Positions 35,359-45,305 of a DNA stretch of 54,301 nt are shown one piece after another. Position 1 is the stretch's first letter. Every line of letters starts with the position of its first letter. The stretch comes from an uncultured Akkermansia sp. (lineage in GTDB: Bacteria > Verrucomicrobiota > Verrucomicrobiia > Verrucomicrobiales > Akkermansiaceae). The notes under the pieces were generated by a model. It ran no database searches. It had not been told where the DNA came from and worked only from the letters and a program-made list of their open reading frames with translations. The translations under genes were made by a program, and so were the position numbers. The stretch spans positions 1-54,301 of the forward strand of contig CASFPZ010000012.1 of the NCBI GenBank assembly GCA_949296365.1, in the 5' to 3' direction.

Positions 35359-36450
35359 ATGTCGAGTCAGTTTGGACAATGTTTCCGCATCATGACATGG
35401 GGGGAATCTCATGGTTCCAGTGTAGGGGTGGTTATAGACGGGTGCCCGTCGCGCATTCCGTTGACGCGAGAAGACATCCAGCACGAATTGGACCGCCGCC
35501 GTCCGGGGCAAAGCGAAATTGTCACTCCGAGGCTCGAAGAAGACCAAGTAGAGATCCTTTCCGGCCTCCTGGGCGACAGAACGCTTGGCACGCCAATTGC
35601 CCTCATGGTACGTAACAAGGATCACCGGTCGTCAGCCTATGATGAAATGGAACACACATACCGGCCATCCCATGCCGACTATTCCTATGATGCCAAATAC
35701 GGCATTCGAGCTTGGGCAGGGGGAGGGCGTGCTTCGGCCCGTGAAACAATCGGTCGGGTGGCTGCCGGGGCTGTGGCTAAAGCTGTGATGCGTCAATTGT
35801 GTCCTGATATGGAGATTGTGGCATGGGTCAACCGCGTCCATACAATTCAGGCTGATGTCGATCCGGCTTCTGTAACCTCCGAGGCTGTGGAATCAAATAT
35901 GGTACCTACGGCGGATCCGCAAGCGGCAGAATTGATGGTTGAGGCAATCAAAGCAGCAAAAGCTGAAGGGAATTCTCTTGGCGGCGTGATATCTTGCGTT
36001 GTACGTGGGTGTCCGGCGGGAATGGGTGATCCGGTTTTTGACAAGCTCGATGCGACGTTGGCTCATGCTATGATGAGTATCCCTGCAGTCAAAGGATTTG
36101 AAATAGGGTCAGGATTCCATGCTGCGGATATGACTGGCGCTGAACATAACGATGCCTTTTACATGGAGGATGGTCGCGTGCGCACGAGAACAAATAACTC
36201 TGGTGGTATCCAAGGGGGTATTTCCAATGGAGAAGCTATTGTGATGAATCTTGCTTTCAAACCGACAGCTACGTTGATGACGACTCAGGAAACCGTAACT
36301 GACAATGGTTGCGCTGCTATTCTCAAAGGCAAGGGTAGGCACGATCCTTGTGTGCTACCTCGCGCAGTACCTATCGTTGAAGCAATGGCCTGGTTGACCT
36401 TGTGCGATCACTTCCTCAGGCAACGATGCCAACAGGGGACGCCTGACTGA
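35359..36450 (+). CDS. aroC: Chorismate synthase
   Basis: A 363-residue FMN-dependent lyase that turns EPSP into chorismate, the last shikimate step. Signatures visible: [22 protein letters not shown] at the N-terminus (His in GESHG), the [14 protein letters not shown] block (His about 105), [20 protein letters not shown], and [18 protein letters not shown] near residue 275. Full length. It opens a plus-strand block after the accessory island. It is not grouped with other aro genes here, although pheA, which uses chorismate, is 9 kb downstream. Confidence 0.98.
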   Translation: MSSQFGQCFRIMTWGESHGSSVGVVIDGCPSRIPLTREDIQHELDRRRPGQSEIVTPRLEEDQVEILSGLLGDRTLGTPIALMVRNKDHRSSAYDEMEHTYRPSHADYSYDAKYGIRAWAGGGRASARETIGRVAAGAVAKAVMRQLCPDMEIVAWVNRVHTIQADVDPASVTSEAVESNMVPTADPQAAELMVEAIKAAKAEGNSLGGVISCVVRGCPAGMGDPVFDKLDATLAHAMMSIPAVKGFEIGSGFHAADMTGAEHNDAFYMEDGRVRTRTNNSGGIQGGISNGEAIVMNLAFKPTATLMTTQETVTDNGCAAILKGKGRHDPCVLPRAVPIVEAMAWLTLCDHFLRQRCQQGTPD

Positions 36451-36486
36451 TTGCGTCGTTGCTGTTATTTTGTTTTTACTACGTCC

Positions 36487-37425
36487 ATGGATCCTTCGAT
36501 TACTGTCTACGTCATTGCTGGCGTTCTTTTCATTGGTCTGTTTGTGCTATCCATCCTTAAAGGGGTGATTAAAACCATTTTGCTGGGTGGTGGATTGTTA
36601 GGCGCTATCGTTGCTTATTATTGGTTTAATCGGAATGGGTATGCCTACTTATCATTTCTCACTTCTAATCCTCGCGAATGGATGGTGACAGGGGTGGCGT
36701 GGCTGGCCTCTGTGTTTATTTTTGGCATTTTTACTCATGGGATGTTTTGGTTTAGCAATGTGTTCTCTCTGGGCAGTAAAATTGGATGGGGAGGACCTAA
36801 AGGTATTCTGACCACTGTCTTGATGTTCTTGACGTTATGCTGGACGGGATCGCTTGGTATCTTTTATTATGGCGATGTCGCCGATATCAAACGGGCTCGT
36901 CGCGCGGCATTGGTAGAAATGGGAACTGAAAAACCTAGGACGTATTGGTTCTACTCGTGGAAAACTAATCTCTGCTCCAATCCTAAAACAAGCTGGCTTC
37001 TACATCTCAATCCTATGGATGATCCTGAACGGGTCGCCTTGGCTAAACTCGTTGCTTATCTGGCTTCATTTGACCTCTATCAAGCTGAAACCAAATACAT
37101 GCGCATCGCTTCTTGTTTCCCCTATCCGCGTCGTATCCGTTCCTTGGTCCGTGATAAAGGAATCCGTACCATGGTCGAAAGGAATGATATGGCGGGCCTC
37201 ATGAATCATCCTGAATTGACTAAAATCCTAACCGATGGCTCGATGAGAGCCTCTATCAGCAGGTTTCCTGTAGATCAATTTCTCGCCAACCAATTCCCTG
37301 GCCCTAGCGACCCCTCTATTCCTACTGCTATCCCTCTCGAAAATGCAACATCTCAGCAAGGTGCTGTCCCTCCACCAGGAACAACGGTTAATCCAATCCA
37401 ACCCCCAGTCAAAGTCGTCCCTTAA
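36487..37425 (+). CDS. CvpA-like membrane protein
   Basis: About 312 residues from ATG 36487 (a TTG at 36451 in frame would only add charged residues before the first helix). Four hydrophobic helices occur in the first 150 residues (VYVIAGVLFIGLFVLSILKG, TILLGGGLLGAIVAYYWF, MVTGVAWLASVFIFGIFTHG, ILTTVLMFLTLCWTGSLGIF), the layout of CvpA (colicin V production) family proteins. A long soluble C-terminal part follows, ending in a proline-rich tail. The C-terminal region (about 165-290) has no recognised domain. It lies 36 bp after aroC. Function in the family is unclear. Confidence 0.65.
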   Translation: MDPSITVYVIAGVLFIGLFVLSILKGVIKTILLGGGLLGAIVAYYWFNRNGYAYLSFLTSNPREWMVTGVAWLASVFIFGIFTHGMFWFSNVFSLGSKIGWGGPKGILTTVLMFLTLCWTGSLGIFYYGDVADIKRARRAALVEMGTEKPRTYWFYSWKTNLCSNPKTSWLLHLNPMDDPERVALAKLVAYLASFDLYQAETKYMRIASCFPYPRRIRSLVRDKGIRTMVERNDMAGLMNHPELTKILTDGSMRASISRFPVDQFLANQFPGPSDPSIPTAIPLENATSQQGAVPPPGTTVNPIQPPVKVVP

Positions 37426-37510
37426 TGGTTCTCTAATGTTGAGAATTTGTAATCATTCTTGACGTAGTATAAAAAATAAAGTAGTCTGTTGCTAGTTTCA
37501 TTCTGCAATT

Positions 37511-38086
37511 ATGAAAAACCTCAAAGGAACCGAAACAGAAAAGAATTTGCTAAAAGCATTTGCTGGGGAATCTCAGGCTCGGACGCGCTACAATTATTTT
37601 GCCAGTGTTGCCAAAAAGGAAGGCTACGAACAAATCGCAGCTATTTTCGCTGAAACGGCAGATAATGAAAAAGAACATGCCAAGGTGTTCTTCAAGTATC
37701 TCGAAGACGCATCGGCTGAAATTACAACTACTGCCGGTACGATCAAAATGAAAGACACGACGACTTGCTTGTTGGCGGCAGCTGAAGGCGAACATGAGGA
37801 ATGGGCTGAAATGTATCCAGCGATGGCTGAAACGGCTGAACAGGAAGGTTTCACCAAAATTGCTGAATCTTTCCGTCTCATTGCCACGGTGGAAAAACAC
37901 CACGAAGAACGTTATCGCGCCCTTGCTAAGAATATTCAGGAAGGCACGGTTTTCCTCAAGGATGGTGAAGTGTGGTGGAAATGCCGCAATTGCGGGTATA
38001 TTGTCAAAGCCTCTGAAGCTCCGAAAGTTTGCCCTGCTTGCAAACACGCGCAAGCTTTCTTTGAAATCCTGGCTGACAATTTCTAA
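37511..38086 (+). CDS. Rubrerythrin
   Basis: A 191-residue non-haem iron peroxidase of anaerobes and microaerophiles. Residues 1-145 are the ferritin-like diiron domain with the ExxH and E ligands ([44 protein letters not shown]). Residues 155-191 are a rubredoxin-type [Fe(SCys)4] domain (WKCRNCGYI and KVCPACKH). Length and domain order are canonical. It reduces hydrogen peroxide in the cytoplasm and suggests an oxygen-sensitive lifestyle. Single gene, with its own terminator. Confidence 0.97.
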   Translation: MKNLKGTETEKNLLKAFAGESQARTRYNYFASVAKKEGYEQIAAIFAETADNEKEHAKVFFKYLEDASAEITTTAGTIKMKDTTTCLLAAAEGEHEEWAEMYPAMAETAEQEGFTKIAESFRLIATVEKHHEERYRALAKNIQEGTVFLKDGEVWWKCRNCGYIVKASEAPKVCPACKHAQAFFEILADNF

Positions 38087-38121
38087 AAGTCTTCTTCATC
38101 GTTTCATCGAGTCAAAGTTCC

Positions 38122-38159
38122 GCTGCAGTTTCCCTTAATCAGGAGGCTGCAGCTTTTTT
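38122..38159 (+). terminator. Terminator after rubrerythrin
   Basis: GCTGCAG (38122-38128) pairs with CTGCAGC (38147-38153), followed at once by six T (38154-38159). It lies 35 bp after the rubrerythrin stop. Confidence 0.8.
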
Positions 38160-38267
38160 GTTAAATGGAGAAATAATTGACTATTGGGTCGGTTTTGTTT
38201 TGACGGTTGACAATTGCATTTGCGCAACACCAAGATGCGTACTCCTAGCTGAAAAGGAAGCGGGGTG

Positions 38268-38286
38268 ACACGTTGGTAGAACGTGT
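38268..38286. promoter_or_regulatory. Inverted repeat upstream of ccsBA
   Basis: A perfect 7-bp inverted repeat, ACACGTT-N5-AACGTGT, 52 bp before the ATG at 38338. It could be an operator or a small mRNA hairpin. A TTGACA lies about 60 bp further upstream, without a clear -10 partner. Confidence 0.35.
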
Positions 38287-38337
38287 AGGCGGGATCTGTT
38301 CTTGCTCATTGCAGAAACGACGTGTAATTTCCCGTGT

Positions 38338-40968
38338 ATGTCTGACCAACAAAAAACGACTCAGGAGTCCTTGTTCCGGCGAGCTGCTTGCAGTGTGTAT
38401 CGCTTTAGCGGATCTACGGGGTTAGGTGTTGTCTTGATGGTTCTTTTAGTGGTTTTGACGTTTTTTGGCACTCTTTACCAGGTCGATTACCAAGGCGGAA
38501 ACATGCCTGAGAAGGCTGCTGAAACTTTTTTTAGCGCCCTGTACGTAACGATCCCTCCTGGGATCCCATTGCCCGGGATGCCGATTGTATGTTGTTTGTT
38601 ATTCATCAATTTGATTATAGGCGGATTGATTCGTTTGCGTCGGACGCCGTCTCGCTGGGGGCTTTTCATTGTTCATGGGGGCATTGCATTATTGTTAGCT
38701 AGTGTTGCTTTGGGTAATTGGAAAACAGAAATCCAAGATAACATTCAACTTTTTCCTGGAGATACGCAATATTATCCACAATTGGGATTTAGCATCCACC
38801 TTCACCAGTTTACACCTGAATTTTATCCGGGTACGCAAAAGCCCAAATCGTTTGTTTCCATCATTAGTATTACAGACAAATCGGGGCAAGAGACGTATGC
38901 TGACCACGTTCGGATTCAGATGAATGAGCCATTTCGATTCCGGGGGTGGACGATGTATCAGATGAGTTGGGGACAATATGCTGGCCAGGTTTATTCCGTT
39001 CTTCGAGCATCTCACAATCCTTTTGAACAATGGCCGAAGTGGATTTCCTGCATGATTACGGCAGGGTTGTTTTTGTATTACGGCATGATGTTTGCTGCTT
39101 ATTTAAAGGGGCGGGGACAGGCCTACAAGCGGAATGCTGAGCAGGAACTTGACGAGCAACAATTTATTGTGCCCAAACGTAGCAAACTGGCAATTTTAGG
39201 TTTGGCAGCGCTGGTGTTCGCCTTGTTTGCTGTTTGCTTGTTTATGGTTCGTCCTGCTGTTACGGTTGCAGAAATTCCCAATTACATCCCTTGGTCGCCC
39301 GAACTGCAGAAAGCCATGGCTCAGGCTGCCGTGGAAGATGGAGGTCGAGTCAAACCTTTCGATACATATGCTGGATTCGTCATGTTGCGCGTTCATGGGC
39401 AAAAATCGCTTACGTTCCGAAGCAATGGACAAAAGATACGCTTAACGCCGACTGAATGGGCGCTCGACTGTATGTTGCGTCCCGAGTACGCCAATCAGAT
39501 GCCTGTGTTTTTAGTAAACCGTGAAGAAACGGTGTCTCGCTTAGGGTTACCAGCTGTTCCTGGTAAAAGAAAGCAGTATTCCTACCAGCAGTTGTTCCCG
39601 GTGAAGGATCTTATTTATGCGCAAGCTAGACGAATCGAAGCTCAAGGGCCTCGCGATACCGCTGATCGGGAAATTGCCGGACTTGCTCAAAATGTCCGAC
39701 AAGTCGAATTATGGACCAATATGATAGCCAAGAGCGTGATCGATCGTTCAAATATGGAGGATCGTGGGTATCCGCGTTGGTATTGCCGACAAAACGCATG
39801 GTCGTCGCTTCCTACTCAACAAGAAGCATTTTCCATGGCGACTGTTTCTAATAATGCCCGTCTTGCCGTCTCTAACAAAGATGCCAGCCTCCATCAAAAG
39901 GCTGAACAAGGGCTTTTGAATGGATTCCTTGCTGAGAATCTCAAAGTAGCCGCACCGTATGAAGGGAAATTGCAGCGCGAATTGACCTATTATCGGATCG
40001 ACCCTCTCTATTCTAGCTTAGCATTCTTTATCGCAGGATTTTTGTGCGTAGTCATCGGCGCACTAATGCCATTGCAAGTTAGCCGTAGTACAAAAATTGG
40101 CCGTCTAATCAATTGGATTTTGGGACCAGGTATTCGTTTCCCATGGATAGCAGGGATTATTGGGGCATTGATTCTAATTGCGGCCATGACGCTTCGCGCA
40201 ACAATTACGATGCGTTCGCCTGTCGGTAACACTTATGAGGTGATTTCGTTTATTGCTTGTACCGGAGTTATTGTTGCCCTCGTTATGGAAGCGTACAGCC
40301 GCAAGGGAATCATACTTGGCATCGGATTGATTCTAGGTGGTATTGCATGCCAAATGGGAATCTTGTATGAAGCTGGCCAAGCCTCTGACCACATGGATCC
40401 TTTGGTGGCTGTTTTGCGTTCTAATGTTCTGTTGTCGACTCACGTGATTACTATTGTGCTTGGCTATGCCGCAGGACTGTTGGGGGCAATGATCTCTCAC
40501 GTAGCTGTGTTGGCCAAGCCGATGAATTTATTGTCGGAGCAAACATCGAAGACCCTCACTCGCATGGCGTATGGGGCATTAGGTTTTTCGTTGTTATTTA
40601 CTCTCATTGGAACAGTGTTTGGAGGTATCTGGGGTAACGAAGCTTGGGGCCGTTTCTGGGGTTGGGATCCTAAAGAAAACGGAGCTTTGCTTATTGTTTT
40701 GTGCCAATTGATTGTGCTTCATGCTCGTTCTGCTGGTTATATTAAGACATTGGGCTTGCATTTGGGCAATATGTTGTGCGGAGTTGCCATTGTCTTTGCT
40801 TGGTGGGGAGTTAATACAATGGGAGTCGGCCTGCATTCCTATGGATTTTCGGATGCACAGTCGCTCTTGCATACTTTCTACATAGCAGAAATTGTGCTGA
40901 TAGGTGTAGCTATCGGTCTGCATTTCTTACGCTCTACTCGTCCTACAACCGATTCAGAGAAACCATGA
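38338..40968 (+). CDS. ccsBA: Fused CcsB-CcsA (ResB-ResC) cytochrome c synthetase
   Basis: About 876 residues from ATG 38338 (MSDQQKTT); a start 36 bases earlier in frame is possible but adds a cysteine-rich stub. The N-terminal half is ResB/CcsB-like, with three helices (40-62, 95-112, 125-140), a large extracytoplasmic loop and a fourth helix near 330. The C-terminal half is CcsA with the haem-handling WWD motif (GNEAWGRFWGWDPKENGALL) and flanking histidines (STHVITIVLG, HLGNMLCG, WWGVNTMGVGLHSYGFSD). The System II synthetase exports haem and attaches it to apocytochrome c CxxCH motifs. No thiol-reducing partner (CcsX/CcdA) lies beside it. The fused form is typical of Bacteroidota, Epsilonproteobacteria and some PVC bacteria. 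Confidence 0.93.
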   Translation: MSDQQKTTQESLFRRAACSVYRFSGSTGLGVVLMVLLVVLTFFGTLYQVDYQGGNMPEKAAETFFSALYVTIPPGIPLPGMPIVCCLLFINLIIGGLIRLRRTPSRWGLFIVHGGIALLLASVALGNWKTEIQDNIQLFPGDTQYYPQLGFSIHLHQFTPEFYPGTQKPKSFVSIISITDKSGQETYADHVRIQMNEPFRFRGWTMYQMSWGQYAGQVYSVLRASHNPFEQWPKWISCMITAGLFLYYGMMFAAYLKGRGQAYKRNAEQELDEQQFIVPKRSKLAILGLAALVFALFAVCLFMVRPAVTVAEIPNYIPWSPELQKAMAQAAVEDGGRVKPFDTYAGFVMLRVHGQKSLTFRSNGQKIRLTPTEWALDCMLRPEYANQMPVFLVNREETVSRLGLPAVPGKRKQYSYQQLFPVKDLIYAQARRIEAQGPRDTADREIAGLAQNVRQVELWTNMIAKSVIDRSNMEDRGYPRWYCRQNAWSSLPTQQEAFSMATVSNNARLAVSNKDASLHQKAEQGLLNGFLAENLKVAAPYEGKLQRELTYYRIDPLYSSLAFFIAGFLCVVIGALMPLQVSRSTKIGRLINWILGPGIRFPWIAGIIGALILIAAMTLRATITMRSPVGNTYEVISFIACTGVIVALVMEAYSRKGIILGIGLILGGIACQMGILYEAGQASDHMDPLVAVLRSNVLLSTHVITIVLGYAAGLLGAMISHVAVLAKPMNLLSEQTSKTLTRMAYGALGFSLLFTLIGTVFGGIWGNEAWGRFWGWDPKENGALLIVLCQLIVLHARSAGYIKTLGLHLGNMLCGVAIVFAWWGVNTMGVGLHSYGFSDAQSLLHTFYIAEIVLIGVAIGLHFLRSTRPTTDSEKP

Positions 40969-41011
40969 ACGCCCCTCAAAACGTATCTTTCCGGTATGTC
41001 TTGGAAATGTG

Positions 41012-41040
41012 TTTTCAAATGCGTCGGGAATCATTATAAT
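41012..41040 (+). promoter_or_regulatory. Possible ftsH promoter
   Basis: TATAAT at 41035-41040 with TTTTCA at 41012-41017 gives a 17-bp spacer, 67 bp before the ftsH ATG. The -10 is perfect and the -35 weak. Confidence 0.4.
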
Positions 41041-41107
41041 CTCGCTTCCGTTGACAACAAAACAGACATACGATTTGTCTTGAAAGTTATTTCCAATCTA
41101 ATCATCT

Positions 41108-43534
41108 ATGGCCGATCAAATGCCACCAAATCGCGATCCAAAATCGGGACCTATAAATCGTAATTCAGGAATGTCGCCGAAAGGGAAATCTATCAATTGG
41201 AATTTATGGATTATGCTCATTGTGATCATTTCCATATTTGTGTTTGCTTTTACGCAAAATATGGGAAAGGTCCGATTGACGCTTCCAGAATTTGAGGCCG
41301 ATTACAAAGCGGGGCGCATCATCACAAATGATGCGAAAAAGTACCCCATTACTGTATTATTGTCTGAGTCATCGACGGACGCTGTGATTACGGCTGCCCG
41401 GTACAAAAAGGATGTCAAACCGACTGTTGTCGAGCATCCATTCAAAGTTTCCTTCAACGCTTCATTGGTCGATGATCAATTCAAACGTCGTCTCGATGAA
41501 GCTGGCGTGATTCAGGAATCGATTAGTCAGCCTGACAACCTTCCTAACGTGACTCCTGTCAAAGAACTGACAATTGATGAATTTAGTCGCATGGTAGCCG
41601 AAGGCCGAATCACTGGAATCAACGGGAAAAGTGCTCCAGGATTGTACTATGATGGCAATACGGGGGTATTAATCGGACAGATTGTGACTCGCGCTTGGCC
41701 GGATCCTGCTAATTCTGAAAAAATGTTAGAGAAGGTTGAAGTGCCATTCAACGTTCATTTTGACGACGAAAATGTAAAACAATTGCTCGGATCTACAGCT
41801 TTTTATAAGACGGAAAGCGGTGGATGGAGGATGTTCTTGATTTATTTTCTTCCGGTGTTAGTGCTCGTTGCTCTGATGTTTTTTATGTTCCGAGCCCAAG
41901 CTGGCGGTGCTAAAAGCGCAATGAATTTTGGGAAAAGTCGCGCTCGTCTTATCTCTCCTGAAAAGAATAAGGTAACATTCAAGGATGTCGCAGGCATCAA
42001 CGAAGCTAAAGAAGAGGTTTGGGAATTAGTCGAATTCCTTAAAAATCCAAGCAAATTCCGTGACTTGGGAGGTAACATTCCTAAAGGTGTCCTGATGGTA
42101 GGGCCTCCAGGTACGGGGAAAACCTTGTTAGCTCGTGCCATTGCTGGTGAAGCGGATGTGCCGTTTTTCTCCATTAGTGGTTCTGATTTCGTTGAAATGT
42201 TCGTTGGCGTTGGCGCTAGTCGTGTCCGTGATATGTTCGAACAGGCTAAACGAAGTGCTCCATGCTTGATTTTTATCGATGAAATTGATGCTGTAGGGCG
42301 CCATCGTGGTTATGGTGTTGGCGGTAGCCATGACGAACGTGAACAGACGTTGAACGCGTTGTTGGTGGAAATGGACGGATTTGATGCCAATGAAAATGTC
42401 ATTGTCATTGCTGCAACTAACCGTGTTGATGTTCTTGATCCTGCTCTCTTGCGGCCAGGGCGATTCGACCGCGAAGTTGTTGTCAACCTTCCAGATGTGA
42501 AAGGGCGTGAACAAATTCTCAAGATCCATGCCAAAAAGATTAAACTGGCTAAAGATGCTGACTTAGGCGTGGTTGCTCGTGGAACGGCCGGTTTCTCAGG
42601 CGCTGAACTGGCTAACTTGGTAAACGAAGCGGCTTTGTTGGCGGCTCGCAAGGACTTGAAGGAAGTCCGCACAATCGAATTGGAGGAAGCTCGTGACAAA
42701 GTGCGTTGGGGTAAAGAACGACGTAGTTTAACGATGAGCGATAAAGACAAAAAAATTACGGCTGTACACGAATCTGGCCACGCGATCGCCTTGTTGAAAA
42801 CTGACGCAACGGAGCCTCTTCACAAAGTGACAATTATCCCTCGAGGTCAAGCTCTCGGCGCTACTATGTGGCTGCCTAAGGAAGACAAATACCATATGCG
42901 CCGCAGCGAAATGCTGGATTCTCTTGTCGTCGCTATGGGTGGGCGCTGTGCAGAAGAAATTGTCTTTGGCGATGTGACAAGTGGCGCCGTGGGTGATATT
43001 CGCATGGCAACTAATTTGGCTCGTCGCATGGTTTGCGAATACGGCATGAGCGAACGTCTCGGTCTCGTTGAATATGGCGAACAAAATGGCGAAGTCTTCT
43101 TGGCTCGCGATCTTAGCACTCGTTCCAGAAATTATTCCGAGGAAACTGCCCAAGCTATCGATGAAGAAATTCGAACTCTTATCGAGAGTGCTTATGCTCG
43201 CTGCCGATCGATTCTTCTTGAGAACCGCGATAAGCTCGACAAATTGACGGAAGCGTTGCTTGAATATGAAACGTTGAATGGCGAACAGGTGATCGACCTC
43301 CTCGAACATGGAGTTATGGCTAACCCCCCGGAAAATATCACGCCTCCTCCGTTGCCGGAAGAAATCCAAGCTGGTGAAAACCAGACTGAAAAAAACAGCA
43401 TTGATGAGAAAAAAGATGCCTCTCCTCAACTACCTGACTGGACTCAGAGAGCTTTCGGCAACAATGAGAATACTCCCTCAAGCAGCTCTCCAAATAATCA
43501 AGACGATTCTCAAGGAAATTCCTCGAAGAACTAA
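41108..43534 (+). CDS. ftsH: ATP-dependent zinc metalloprotease FtsH
   Basis: An 808-residue inner-membrane AAA+ protease that degrades membrane and short-lived cytosolic proteins. Order: first helix ([18 protein letters not shown], about 31-48), an unusually long periplasmic region of about 190 residues (typical FtsH has about 70), and a second helix (about 241-260). The AAA domain has Walker A GPPGTGKT (about 331), Walker [10 protein letters not shown], and the SRH with [18 protein letters not shown]. The zinc protease motif HESGH is at about 554, with the third ligand in the [11 protein letters not shown] region. The C-terminal tail is proline/asparagine-rich. rsfS follows after 23 bp. Confidence 0.97.
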   Translation: MADQMPPNRDPKSGPINRNSGMSPKGKSINWNLWIMLIVIISIFVFAFTQNMGKVRLTLPEFEADYKAGRIITNDAKKYPITVLLSESSTDAVITAARYKKDVKPTVVEHPFKVSFNASLVDDQFKRRLDEAGVIQESISQPDNLPNVTPVKELTIDEFSRMVAEGRITGINGKSAPGLYYDGNTGVLIGQIVTRAWPDPANSEKMLEKVEVPFNVHFDDENVKQLLGSTAFYKTESGGWRMFLIYFLPVLVLVALMFFMFRAQAGGAKSAMNFGKSRARLISPEKNKVTFKDVAGINEAKEEVWELVEFLKNPSKFRDLGGNIPKGVLMVGPPGTGKTLLARAIAGEADVPFFSISGSDFVEMFVGVGASRVRDMFEQAKRSAPCLIFIDEIDAVGRHRGYGVGGSHDEREQTLNALLVEMDGFDANENVIVIAATNRVDVLDPALLRPGRFDREVVVNLPDVKGREQILKIHAKKIKLAKDADLGVVARGTAGFSGAELANLVNEAALLAARKDLKEVRTIELEEARDKVRWGKERRSLTMSDKDKKITAVHESGHAIALLKTDATEPLHKVTIIPRGQALGATMWLPKEDKYHMRRSEMLDSLVVAMGGRCAEEIVFGDVTSGAVGDIRMATNLARRMVCEYGMSERLGLVEYGEQNGEVFLARDLSTRSRNYSEETAQAIDEEIRTLIESAYARCRSILLENRDKLDKLTEALLEYETLNGEQVIDLLEHGVMANPPENITPPPLPEEIQAGENQTEKNSIDEKKDASPQLPDWTQRAFGNNENTPSSSSPNNQDDSQGNSSKN

Positions 43535-43557
43535 TTACTCCGCTTAGTTTACAAATT

Positions 43558-43923
43558 ATGGCTTCTGAAATCAATTCTCTCGATTTGGCTCAAGCAATCG
43601 CCCAGGTTATCATCGACAGTAAAGCGGAAAATGTCTGCCTTTACGACTTGCGGGACATCTCTTCGTTGACGGATTTCTCTATCGTTTGCACTGGTTTATC
43701 TATCCCGCATTTGCGTTCTATCCTACGCGACGTTGAACAGAAAATTTCTGAAACACTTGGCGAAGAGCCTGTTAATATGGAGAAAAAAGCAACGTCTCTC
43801 TGGATTGTTATGGATTACATTAATGTCATGGTGCATATTATGGGCCAGGAAACTCGTGAATTCTACGCCATCGACAAGTTGATGAGCAAAGGGAAAATGG
43901 TTCCGTTATCTCCAGTTGAATAA
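43558..43923 (+). CDS. rsfS: Ribosomal silencing factor RsfS
   Basis: A 121-residue RsfS/Iojap-family protein that binds ribosomal protein uL14 and blocks subunit joining under starvation. Family features are KAENVCLYDLRDISSLTDFSIVCTG near the N-terminus, LSIPHLRSILRDVEQKI, and WIVMDYINVMVHIMGQETREFYAIDKL. Length is standard. It lies 23 bp after ftsH and is probably co-transcribed with it. It is the last gene before a long gene-free stretch. Confidence 0.95.
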   Translation: MASEINSLDLAQAIAQVIIDSKAENVCLYDLRDISSLTDFSIVCTGLSIPHLRSILRDVEQKISETLGEEPVNMEKKATSLWIVMDYINVMVHIMGQETREFYAIDKLMSKGKMVPLSPVE

Positions 43924-44855
43924 GTAGTGTGAAATAAAAATATTAGGGTAGGGAAGAGGATAAAAATCCTGTAGACTGTTCGCAACGGGGCCTCTTCCTT
44001 ATTTTATACCTAGGAAAGACTAAACAACTAATCCAGGAAAAGAAAGATTCTTTTGTTCCGTGGTTGTTGTCATATTTTTCCCAATTGTTGAATCTAACAA
44101 CAGTATTCATTGGAAAAAACAGAAAAATCGGGCAGGGGACTTGGCTCATATTTTTGCCCTGCCTCGTATGTCAGTCACAACGCAGTCCTAGAGAGACAAC
44201 AATGCGCTACAACTCAAAAGTTAATAACTGGGGTAATGAGCCTGCTAGATCGATCTCGGAAAATGTTACGAGAAGCTGTTCTCTCGTCCAGGAACTTTCC
44301 GCTGACCAGTGCCTTATTCGGAACTCGAAAATCTGCAATACCTGTGTACCTGTTGTTTGTTGCAAAACTTCCTCAACACTGTACATCACTGATCTCGTGT
44401 ATTCTCCCAACTTCTTGTCTAAACGCTAATTTAACCCGTAAAGATGCGTCTTCCCAGTTTCTATTTTGCATTACATATATTATGCGAAGTACGAAATCAA
44501 TCCGGAAATTCCCTCAATTAGTACGTTTGTCTCTGTTTCCTAGGAGAATTTTCTTGAAGATGGTTCTTTCTCGGCAAAATTGAATTTCGTCAATTTTCAC
44601 CAAGGTATTGAGAGCAACTCATTCACTTCGACAAGTTTTTGGGTTCAGAAGCAGATGCTGTTGGAATCTGGATTTTTGAAAGCTTCTGAGGTTTCGCTAA
44701 TTGGCAGTTTCAATATTCATTCGTGTCGAATGGTAGACGGTGCTTTGCGAGCGGATTTTGCATGGTGAGAGATTTCTCGTTTATTATCTGTCATTTTTCA
44801 TTGTCACTAGCGCCGTTATTCTTTAGGATACCTTTTGAAAAGGAGATTTACGTTT
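43924..44855. other. Gene-free, AT-rich stretch after rsfS
   Basis: A 932-bp interval. The open frames here (for instance 44110-44583 and 44580-44768 on the plus strand) lack family signatures, ribosome sites and the codon pattern of neighbours, so I do not call them. It contains the dif-like site and an inverted repeat GGGCAGGG...CCCTGCC near 44132-44164. An unrecognised RNA or decayed gene is possible. Confidence 0.5.
44463..44490. other. dif: Candidate dif site (XerCD chromosome-dimer resolution)
   Basis: A 28-bp element of two 11-bp arms and a 6-bp centre. The left arm is ATTTTGCATTA (44463-44473), the centre CATATA, and the right arm TTATGCGAAGT (44480-44490). On the minus strand it begins ACTTCGCATAA, like known XerC arms. 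By eye it matches E. coli dif at 20 of 28 and B. subtilis dif at 21 of 28 positions. It sits in the largest gene-free interval of the window, near where the plus-strand G excess disappears. Inference, but specific. Confidence 0.5.
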
Positions 44856-44981
44856 ATGGGAGGAGGACTCATTGTTGATCTTATTAATCTAGTTACCAAT
44901 CCTGGTTTTATTACTGCTTGTGTACTCGTCATGATTGTGATTGCTCTCCATTTTTTCCGTCATAATAAAAATGATAAATAA
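44856..44981 (+). CDS. 41-residue single-pass membrane protein
   Basis: A short gene with a strong ribosome binding site (AAAGGAGA, with an 8-9 base spacer) and ATG at 44856. The product begins MGGGLIVDLINLV, has one hydrophobic helix (about residues 18-34, GFITACVLVMIVIALHFF) and ends in a basic/polar tail (RHNKNDK). Such proteins commonly act as small subunits of membrane complexes (as CydX or CcoQ do), but no family is recognised. It is isolated: 323 bp remain before pheA. The ribosome site and clean topology make it a real gene in my judgement. Confidence 0.65.
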   Translation: MGGGLIVDLINLVTNPGFITACVLVMIVIALHFFRHNKNDK

Positions 44982-45305
44982 CGAGGTGCATATCTAACCT
45001 AGTTTTTCAGTATGTTAGACGTTTTGAAATTTGGAAAGATGATCATTAATTTACAGTAACATGTGATTTAGGTTGGTTTATTTGTTGTACAGTTGTGCAA
45101 GCATTGTTTGGTACAATTGTAGTGTCTCTCGGTTTGTTAGTTTAATAGTTAATATAAAGTGGTCTTGTTTTTGTGAAAAAATCAGATTAGATAAGAGGCT
45201 ATGAAATCCGCTTGCTATTTGAGCGGATGAGATTTACAAGTGGGTGGGCCATTGAGGTCTGTTTTCTCATCTGGGTCCTTCATTTCAACATAGTAGATAA
45301 TTTTC
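44982..45305. other. Leader region of pheA
   Basis: A 324-bp AT-rich stretch without a supported gene. The inverted repeat ATCCGCT (45206-45212) with AGCGGAT (45222-45228), 78 bp before pheA, can form a hairpin but has no T-run. I see no phenylalanine-rich leader peptide. Confidence 0.4.

Noticed and set aside
44110..44583. 157-residue plus-strand frame after rsfS
   Set aside because: No domain, no ribosome site, unusual composition, and it overlaps the dif-like site.
45201..45230. Leader peptide for pheA attenuation (MKSACYLSG)
   Set aside because: It contains no phenylalanine codons, and there is no terminator with T-run behind it.
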